Of a DNA stretch of 64,000 nt, positions 57,105 through 64,000 are shown piece by piece. The DNA comes from Blepharisma stoltei (lineage: Eukaryota; Ciliophora; Heterotrichea; Heterotrichida; Blepharismidae): assembly GCA_914767885.1 (NCBI GenBank), contig CAJZBQ010000005.1, positions 372,001-436,000 of the forward strand, read 5' to 3'. The position numbers were made by a program, and so were the translations under genes. How positions within the stretch are numbered: the first letter of the stretch is position 1; each line of letters begins with the position of its first letter. The notes under the pieces were generated by a model. It was given only the letters and a program-made list of their open reading frames with translations, was not told where the DNA came from and did no database searches.

Positions 57105-57871
57105 TGGGATGTTGTTCAAATAGACCAATATTAAACGCGACTCAAAAAAAGTTAAAAAGTTTCTTGAATGTTTTCCACAAGTCAGAAACCTTAATTATTG
57201 AAAACAACCCAAATAACTCAACACCAGAAACTGATGAAAAAAATGAATCTTACAAAAAAGATTTCCTTGCTATTACATATGATTTCATTGATGACAGTGA
57301 AGATGCATTAGCGGAGTTTTACAATTTGACTGGCATAAAGCTAAGTTCATATGAAGATTTCTGCAGTAGAATAAAAATTTCTGAAAATCTTATCAAAAAT
57401 CCTTCAGGGGAAGAAGGCTTTGAAAATTGGATTGCTGAAAATAAAGGAGAAGGGTGGGAAATTCAGAATGTAGGCTGCTATAAAGGTAAAAAAGGCGTCT
57501 TTGTTGCTTCATATGAGTGATCTTCATTGAAGCAAACAATAGATATCCCAGAAGGCAGTTGCCATCGTATTCTTTTAGTAGGAAGCCATATATGCAGAAA
57601 AGCAGAGTATGAATGTGAGGCTAAAATAAGGTTAAAAACATTTGAAAAAGGCTGCATAAACGAGCAAGAAATAAATTTCGATTGTCCTTACAAAGAGCCG
57701 ATAATAGATAATTTTTGTGCATGGACAATCATGTCACTAAGTTCTGGAATAAGCAAGCAGCAGCAAACTGTAGAGGTAGTGTTCAGTGGAAAAGATAAAT
57801 TGTTCGCTTCAGGCCATTTAGGAGCAAGGTTTGGGTTCTGCTTTGCGTATTTAATCGAATATCAAAATTAA
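57105..57871 (+). CDS. F-box-associated (FBA) domain protein with N-myristoylation signal
   Basis: Starting at the ATG 57105 gives MGCCSN, an N-terminal Gly-Cys-Cys suited to myristoylation and palmitoylation. This favours it over the earlier ATG at 57050. From residue about 98 the FBA-type domain is clear (NLIKNPSGEEGFENWIA, then GEGWEIQN and FVASYEW), as in FBXO2/FBXO44 sugar-binding lobes. The F-box itself is not seen. A TGA Trp (57518) lies in the conserved SYEW. It may bind glycoproteins at a membrane. 255 aa, stop TAA at 57869-57871. Confidence 0.75.
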
Positions 57872-58030
57872 TATCTCTATAGGAGTGAATTATTTTATAG
57901 AGAGAAATAATTTAATTATTAGCAAGCTAAATTTAAAAGCAAATTCTCTAGGGAGAAAATAATTCCAATAGAAAAATAGAACTGAGGGGTATATTTATCA
58001 ATTAAGAATCGAATTTTATTATAATTTAAA

Positions 58031-58300
58031 ATGGCCGAAAGGAGAGCTGTGATTAAAAACGCGGATATGTCCGAAGAAATGCAACAAGATGCAGTTGACT
58101 GCGCAAACCAAGCCATGGAAAGGTTCAATATAGAAAAAGACATCGCCGCCTACATTAAGAAGGAGTTTGATAAAAAATACAACCCTACATGGCATTGCAT
58201 TGTGGGCAGAAACTTTGGCAGTTACGTGACCCACGAGACAAGACACTTTATATATTTCTACTTAGGACAAGTAGCGATATTACTTTTTAAATCAGGATAA
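58031..58300 (+). CDS. Dynein light chain LC8 (DYNLL type)
   Basis: 89 residues with near full-length identity of pattern to LC8: [19 protein letters not shown], then [32 protein letters not shown] and [19 protein letters not shown]8 is a dimeric hub that binds intermediate chains of cytoplasmic and ciliary dyneins and many other peptides. Single exon, ATG at 58031, stop at 58298-58300. No oddities. Confidence 0.95.
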   Translation: MAERRAVIKNADMSEEMQQDAVDCANQAMERFNIEKDIAAYIKKEFDKKYNPTWHCIVGRNFGSYVTHETRHFIYFYLGQVAILLFKSG

Positions 58301-58442
58301 GCATTTATTTAAATAATTATTTGGCTAACTTTTTCTCAAAGCTGTAGAACTCGATTCAAAATTTGATTTATTTATAAGAAAAGCTGTTATAGCTAATTTA
58401 TAGAAAGAAGCTAAACTGTTTGATATTTAAGTAAAGATTTAC

Positions 58443-58751
58443 TTACCAGCGTTGTCTTCTGATTCCTGAAAGGCAGGCTTTATAAATATTTTCTGAACTG
58501 TCAGGGTCCATAAATGGGCTGACACGCAGATCTTTGATTTTATCCAGATCGACTTGAGTTTCTAGTGCTTCAGCCGTCATTCTTTTGCACATACTTTCTG
58601 CCTCTTTTCTGAGTTTAGGGACATTCACTCTGCCTTTTCCAAAATCGCAGCCTCTGTAGCAATAAAAGCGTGAGTTATTATAATATTCAAATGTTTCTTC
58701 GCAGGCAACGTAGCACATTCCACCTTCTTCAAAGCTTGGATATGAGGACAT
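58443..58751 (-). CDS. Small twin-CX3C protein, 102 aa
   Basis: ATG at 58751 (a longer frame begins with TTG). Two CX3C motifs, CYVAC and CYRGC, 14 residues apart, give the twin-CX3C spacing of small mitochondrial intermembrane-space proteins (small TIM or DUF842/FAM136-like), which form disulfide-linked helical hairpins. The middle has two helical stretches and two further cysteines (near residues 62 and 95). Ends in RRQRW and TAA at 58443. The family is suggested by spacing only. Confidence 0.6.
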   Translation of the reverse strand: MSSYPSFEEGGMCYVACEETFEYYNNSRFYCYRGCDFGKGRVNVPKLRKEAESMCKRMTAEALETQVDLDKIKDLRVSPFMDPDSSENIYKACLSGIRRQRW

Positions 58752-58763
58752 ATTTTTATCCAA

Positions 58764-59142
58764 TCCAATTTGAGTGATAATATTTGAGATATTTAGATAT
58801 ACCTAATTACTATGAATAAAGGATTCATACTGATTAGCGTTATCATATTTTACATATGAAAATAGAATAAATTTACCGATAGCTATGCTTTTATTAATTA
58901 AAATTTGATTAATTTTGCTTTCAAATTAAATTATATTAATTTAAAAATAGATGGAAATTTTCCTTATTGCTATATAATAAATGCATATAAGATTTATTCA
59001 ATTTTTACTTAAGCAGTCAGCTTGAAAATATTGAATCGTTGTATTTTATATCTTAAATATGAAATCATTTGAATTAATTATATTCCGAAGCTTTCAGCCG
59101 AAAAAGAATAATGGAGATGCTAAAAAATAGGAAATCTGCTAA
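58764..59142. other. AT-rich intergenic spacer
   Basis: No gene recognised; upstream of the twin-CX3C gene. Confidence 0.4.
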
Positions 59143-59384
59143 CTCTTCTTTCCCCTTACTAACGAGCAAAAAAATTTGAAAAATTAACTAGTAAAAAATT
59201 ATTTTTTAATAAAAATTTGATAGAATTAATGATGATGATAATACAATTTCTAGATAATTCTTAAGCTAGCTTTCTAAAACATAAAATCTATAAATTAAAT
59301 TATTTTCCTTATCAATTTTGCTATTTTAGATAGTTGTAGAAATCAGAAAAAATTAATATATTTTTTTATACAACCAAGGGGGAG
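59143..59384. mobile_element. CTCCCC-family MITE, diverged, 242 bp
   Basis: TA flanks; left CTCTTCTTTCCCC and right AAGGGGGAG. The core words (AAACATAAAATCTATAAATTAAATTA) resemble intact copies. A degenerate intergenic copy. Confidence 0.65.
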
Positions 59385-60225
59385 TATGCTAGACTTCTAA
59401 ATTTAGAAGGAAAGTATGGCTTTTAGAAAAGCTCACAATTTCCTATTCAAAGATAATTTCAAGCAAGTGTGCCGTTCAGAAGTCCTGCTTTCTTCTTAAC
59501 TACACTTCTTGAACGAGATAAAACTAAAGCAAATTATCTCTTCTACTGCTTCTTCCAACCAAAATTCTTCAAACTTTTCCCAAGGATTCTGAAAACCCTC
59601 TATTCTCTTTTCCTCCTAATAATTCAAATTTTTTCACCCCAGTTGGTCTCCATAAGTGACTTATAAAAATGTCCATGAGCATAAGTAAAATCCTTTCACA
59701 GGCTTAGAAATAAAATAGTGGCGTTGTCTGAAATTGGACTCTCAGGAGCACTCCCTGTGGAGCAGCGGACCCGTCCTGATGAAGCTGAAAACAGGGTTTC
59801 TTTCCCTTTTTGAAGAAGGCCTTCAGGCTTGGGATACCGAAGAATGAAGTTTTGCTTCTTCCTCGAAGATTCTCCTGCTTGTGTCAGATGGGCTTAAAGG
59901 TTTTGCCTTCCACATAGTCTTCTCTTGTCCGGAATATCGGGCCACTCTACAAATAGTGACTCTACCCTATGGAGCTGATCCCTTGGACATGGCTCAGATC
60001 GGAAATACAAAATGGCAGTCTTCCATTCTCCTCATTCGACCTGTGAGGTCTGTGGAGGTTGTCCTTTTGAAGCCAAAACGAGGAATAGGCTAGTGGGTTT
60101 GCTCACTAGCCATTTAACAAATTAATTATAATTCCTCAGGTTTAATGTCGAAACCCATTTGACACCACTCTTAATGAAATTTTAGCCACTAAAAAAATTA
60201 GATTTCCTAATATAAAATAAATTAG
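59385..60225. other. Intergenic region containing a retroposon-like block (about 59700-60110)
   Basis: 59385-59690 is spacer. About 59700-60110 is GC-richer. Its part at 59880-59990 matches the insert in Piezo at 485-590 in the same orientation (shared CCACAT...GTCTT... and CTATGGA words). I could not find flanking repeats. The 70-codon frame at 59881-60093 has no known domain and is treated as non-genic. Confidence 0.55.
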
Positions 60226-61113
60226 ATGGGTAAGCTACAAACCTTTCTCGAAGAATTTAAAGCTGCTTTTTACAGTGATGACGTAGAGTGCCAACTTCGA
60301 GTTCACGAAAAGCTCGAAAATCACTACCATCATCATCCTAATCTCCGGAAAATCTCCCAGAAGTGTGCAGAGTATCAAAAGTTCCTTGAAGAAATAGATT
60401 GCTATGACATGTGTCTTGAATTGCTATTAAATAACGACTGAGATCTTGAGTATGAAGGCAACGATATTCTTGTCGAAAGCAGAGGATCAGGGGCAGATTT
60501 TGTGTCACGTGCAAGTCTTCTGATTAATGCTTCAATCTTGCCCACACTTTCAGTTATTACGGAGACTGATTTATTAAGCACATGGTAATTTAGATGTAGG
60601 GTTCAAGTACTGAACGGAGTCGAAATTATTGCAGAGCCTACAAATTCAAGAAAGCTTGGGTTTTACAATTTTTGGTTCCCTTGGCCGCTCTCTGATAGAC
60701 AGTGCGTTTTGGAATTCAGCGCATATCCTGTAAGGTCTGAGCAAGGGGTTTTAATAATGATGAAGACCCCAGAAACTTCGAAATATCTAGGTGCTGAGAT
60801 ACCGGCAGCTGCAGAAGGATTGGCTAGGATGAATATTCCGATCGGGGGAGTATTTGTTCAATATATTTCACCAATATTAACTAAAGTTGTTATTGTGGTT
60901 CAGGCAAATGGAAATATTGTATTATTTATTTAGAGTTCTGTACCTGATTGACTATTCAACTTTGGGACAAAGAGAATCATGTATTACTTAATGGACGCTT
61001 TGAGGAACCAAGTCCTAAATTTCCAAGGAAGTATATATGAAAGAAGAGTTGCTGAGAGAGAGGAATACTATCGATTTATTTGCCAGTATATACAGCATAA
61101 CATTGGAGACTAA
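60226..61113 (+). CDS. START-like lipid-binding domain protein, 285 aa
   Basis: Two 15-nt introns (60585-60599, GTAATTTAGATGTAG; 60919-60933, GTATTATTTATTTAG) are removed to give exactly 286 codons. After an N-terminal helical part, strands and loops read VEIIAEPTNSRKLGFYNFWFP (split here into shorter blocks such as GFYNFWFPWPLSDRQ), AYPV and LIMMKTPETS, and a long final helix. The pattern resembles the START/SRPBCC hydrophobic-pocket fold that binds lipids. The match is moderate. Ends at TAA 61111. It follows the retroposon-like block with about 100 bp of spacer. Confidence 0.55.
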
Positions 61114-61237
61114 AATTTAATAATCAATTTTAAAGTAAATGCGATTTAAAGTATTTTTTATTATAAATAAAAACTGTTTTCATTCTTTGAAATGGATCAA
61201 ATTTGATTTAATTATCAAAGCAAATTTTATCATAAAT

Positions 61238-61627
61238 ATGGTTAAAAATATACCTGGTAAGCCTAAATCCGGAAAGCCATGGAAAACTAACTCGAAAAAA
61301 TCCACAAAATTGGACGAAGAGCACAAAGCAGCCTTACCAAAGGTAACATTTGAAGAAAGAATGAAGAAAAAGCAGGAATTAGAAGAAGTTAAAAAACTAG
61401 AAAAATCACTGATGGAAGAAAGAGCGAATAAGCTAAAGCAAGCCAGAGAAAAATCTGAAACGAAGAAAAAAAACAAAGAGATAAACCAGTTTAAGAGCTC
61501 TTCATTCCAAGTCATCAAAAACACAAAGAAAATGAAGACGATGAGCAAAAAATTGAGATCACAAATTGCCAAGATGCCACCAGGAATGTTTTATAAGGTC
61601 ATTCATGGTAAAAATATCAATAATTAA
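61238..61627 (+). CDS. Cgr1/CCDC86-like rRNA-processing protein
   Basis: ATG at 61238 (a longer upstream frame is probably UTR). 129 residues, very Lys-rich. GKPWKTNSKKS, then the helix ERMKKKQELEEVKKLEKSL and the terminal block QVIKNTKKMKTMSKKLRSQI match the Cgr1 family (yeast Cgr1, animal CCDC86). That family acts in nucleolar 60S ribosome biogenesis. The conserved V-x-K-N-x-K-K-x-K-x-M-S-K-K run is the best evidence. The stop is at 61625-61627, near the convergent channel gene. Confidence 0.75.
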   Translation: MVKNIPGKPKSGKPWKTNSKKSTKLDEEHKAALPKVTFEERMKKKQELEEVKKLEKSLMEERANKLKQAREKSETKKKNKEINQFKSSSFQVIKNTKKMKTMSKKLRSQIAKMPPGMFYKVIHGKNINN

Positions 61628-61673
61628 CAAGTTTTATGATAATATATAGCAGTTATAAAATTCTATTATCTCA

Positions 61674-64000
61674 TTAAAGATCTCTTGGCTCTTCTGACTC
61701 TCCAAATTCAGAATCACTATTTGGGCTTGGCGAGGATTTAAAGAAATTCCCTTCAAGTGGCTCTAAATTCGGGAGATATATTTCTGTATTTACAGATGAC
61801 TCTGCCTTTTGCTCTTCTTTGACGTCTTCAGATATATCAGGGTTGATAGCTTGAGGCTGAATCACAAATGCTTCAGAGTCCGGCTCAGCTCTTTCTTCAA
61901 TCATGCTATAAGACCTTTCCAGAACCAGTTTTCCAGATTTATTTTTTTCTGCTTGTTGCTGTTCCCCTCCATAGGTAGACAGCCTATCAAGCAAGGACAT
62001 TCTAAATTTCTTTTTCCTTGCTGGCTTTGTTTCATATCCAGGAGATATGTCATCTTCAACTTTATCACTGTCTTCACTGTCCATATAAATCATCGTAAAC
62101 TTTGGGTCTGCTTTTCTTACAGGGAGCTCGCTTGCAGGCATTTCTAATTGAGAATTAGTAGCACTTACAATAGAGCTAGAATAAGATTGACCTTGCCCAT
62201 ATTTTTCAATAAATCCTTCTATTTTTGGATATATATGAGGATCATTAGAGAACAGCTTACTCCTTCCTGTAAGAAAGCCAAAATTAGGTCGCTCAAGGAG
62301 AGTTTAATATTTTTTAATAATTTTTTTAATTTGAAAGGAAATATAATCTTAATTATAGCTATAGATAACGCCAAAGCACTTATTTTTAAAAAAAAAATTT
62401 TCAAATTGTTTACTCGCTCACGGAGGAAAGTTAGCAATTGGCTTAGAGATGCCACGAACATTACGGGAATCGTAGTTTCTGTTAATAAGCTTCATTTTTG
62501 GAACACGATGGTAGTTTGGCTCAAAGCTGTCTTCAGCTGTCAATCGTTTTGTTTCTGGGGCGCTTCTTTTTTCAAGCCACTTTTTCTTGGTTTCTTCCTT
62601 ATCTAAGTTCAACAATATTTTTTTGCATTTTATTGCTACATGTCCTAGCTCTTTACAAATATAACATTTTACCAGCAACGTCGAAAAATCATTGTCTTCA
62701 CATTTTTTTGACAGCAGGTCTGTCTGCTCTTTTGCTTCAGGGAATTTTTCCAGAAGCTGGTTCATATTTGCTCTAGACAAGCTTAACAAATCAACAAAAT
62801 CAAGACACTTCGCCGAGGCGCATCTTGGCTTTTCTGTAAAAAAAGCAATTTCTCCAAAATACTCTTTTGGTCCTAAGTCTTTATAAGTTGACTTTGTGGA
62901 GTGATGAAAAATGTCGATTTTTCCATTCTGAATAAAATACATCTTGGTGCTCATTTCGCCTTCTTCAATTACTGTATCTCCAGGAGCATAAGTTTCGCTT
63001 TCTAAAGCTCTTGTCAATTGAGAAATGAAGTGGGCCTCATATTGCTCAAAAATTGGGCAAAGCTTGATGACAATCCCGTGAATGTGGGCGTAGATTTCGT
63101 CACGTAAAGGCTCTGAGAGAAGCGTCAAAATTTGTTTTTCGTCGAGGTTGCTTTTCTTTTTATTTTCCCAGACATATTCAAGATATCTTCTTACTCTGAA
63201 TTGTAAGTCATGTGGCAAGTCTTTTTTCCTCATATATCGATTCACAGCGACAACTTGCTCTCTGTAAGCATTTTCTACGGCATTTTGTTTGCTTACAAGA
63301 GAGCCAATGCTACCTACAGTGTATGCAAAGACACCACAGGCTACAATCATAGCAAACATTGCATATATTTTCTCTGGGAGTGTTTTTGGAACAATGTCTC
63401 CATACCCTACAGTTGTCATGGTCGTAAATGCCCAATATAAAGAAGTTATATATTTGTCAAAAGGGCTTGAATTTTCTATTTTCGCAACAGTCACCCAGGT
63501 CGTAGGATAATACATCATATCTAAATCCCCTAAAAAATACCACCAGCAAGCTGTCCAGTGAGCTATAAAGAACACAATAGAGAGCAAGCGCAAAAACATA
63601 AAAATTGTGGCAATTGCATTGCTCGCTATGTAGTCTTCAATTTTTATCAACATTCTTTTAAGTTTTGCCATGCGCACAAGTCTAAGAATTCTTAAAAATC
63701 TGAAAACTTTTACAAGCCTTAGAAACTGGTTTGAGTTGGATAAGCTGACTTGGCCGCTGTCTGAGCTGTCTCCGTCTTCAAATGGTCCAGTAATAAACCA
63801 GGTAAGCGGGATACTTGCTATTAAATCAAAAAGGAACCATGTTTTTAAGTAATGCTTTATAATTTCTTTGCGATTCATTTGCAAAGAGCCTTTTGCGTAA
63901 AATCCTGTATTAAAGCACACAAAAATATCAGCCATGAAGCAAAGAGTGATAAAAAACTCCAAATATTTTCACCAGCCTGCAATTGGAACATTAAAGCAAA
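61674..64000 (-). CDS. Cyclic-nucleotide-binding K+ channel with CCHC zinc knuckle; 5' end outside window
   Basis: From the right edge: voltage-sensor segments (LRLVKVFRFLRILRLVRMAK, an S4-like Arg/Lys ladder near 63655-63720). Then the pore (SLYWAFTTMTTVGYGDI, filter TVGYGD) and a C-linker. Next a cyclic-nucleotide-binding domain (YAPGDTVIEEGEMSTKMYFI, then LGPKEYFGEIAFF). A CCHC knuckle follows (CYICKELGHVAIKC). A 171 bp MITE (62260-62430) cuts the C-terminal tail; removing it at TTA continues the frame to TAG/TAA at 61674 with a Ser/Glu-rich tail. Channels of this type set membrane potential in ciliates. Confidence 0.88.
62260..62430. mobile_element. CTCCCC-family MITE, 171 bp, in channel gene
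   Basis: TTA at 62257-62259 and 62431-62433. The ends CTCCTTCCTG and GCTCACGGAGGAAAG are diverged. Shortest well-supported copy in a coding region. Removal joins SKPIAKLFSND in frame. Confidence 0.8.

Noticed and set aside
59881-60093. 70-codon frame resembling a small gene
   Set aside because: The same block appears, with a broken frame, in the Piezo insert, so this is repeat DNA, not a conserved gene.
62148-62606. 152-codon plus-strand frame
   Set aside because: Antisense to the channel gene and runs through the MITE; a shadow frame.

Overview
Organism. The window is AT-rich, gene-dense nuclear DNA of a ciliate. In-frame TGA codons fall at conserved tryptophan or coding positions in most genes, while TAA and TAG end genes. 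Spliceosomal introns are only 15-16 nt (GTA...TAG type). Short intergenic gaps and these tiny introns point to a heterotrich. With UGA read as Trp, a Blepharisma-like species is the best fit (inference from code and intron length, not a database match). All coordinates below treat TGA as Trp.

Main observation. Many genes are cut by foreign DNA, and removing it at one copy of the flanking repeat restores an exact whole number of codons. This is how a germline (micronuclear) genome with internal eliminated sequences (IESs) looks. At least five kinds of insert are visible: (1) a MITE-like family with C-rich terminal inverted repeats starting CTCCCC, flanked by TTA or TA (about twelve copies, 91-387 bp, one grown to 1.75 kb by nesting); (2) GC-richer retroposon-like pieces with 10-17 bp target-site duplications; (3) a 0.9-1.0 kb class with long inverted repeats flanked by TA; (4) a 237 bp inverted-repeat element; (5) short AT-rich TA-bounded IESs of 55, 68 and 92 bp, plus a 138 bp one with imperfect inverted repeats. 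No transposase or reverse transcriptase gene is recognisable here, so all copies look non-autonomous.

Layout. 1-4.4 kb: C-terminal part of a Piezo channel (+). 5-8.5 kb: a small unknown gene and an F-BAR/TBC Rab-GAP (-). 8.6-9.4 kb: SAM-domain protein (+). 9.7-18.6 kb: a minus-strand run with an amino-acid transporter, an RWDD4-like protein, a kinesin-13, two unknown proteins, a Nudix hydrolase and another unknown. 19.9-25.4 kb: two proteins sharing a TFxP motif (+) and a long coiled-coil protein (-). 25.8-29.1 kb: NatC subunit NAA35/Mak10 (+), broken by four inserts. 30-34.1 kb: PAP2-like membrane protein, two unknowns, thymidine kinase. 35.4-38.7 kb: a possible small exon, tandem enoyl-CoA hydratase copies and a PQ-rich protein. 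39-46.5 kb: two coiled-coil genes, PEX13, a thioredoxin-fold protein and an unknown. 46.8-49.3 kb: a tiny tail-anchored protein and a WNK kinase. 49.4-53.6 kb: DUF455 ferritin-like protein, RNase T2, an unknown. 54.4-58.8 kb: MAPKKK-like kinase, cytochrome b5 protein, NUDT-type Nudix, F-box-associated-domain protein, dynein light chain LC8, twin-CX3C protein. 60.2-64 kb: START-like protein, Cgr1/CCDC86 protein, and a cyclic-nucleotide-binding K+ channel running off the right edge.

The genes are ordinary eukaryotic housekeeping, trafficking, cytoskeletal and signalling genes with no operon-like logic. What links them is the insert load: at least fourteen need DNA removal before they can be translated.
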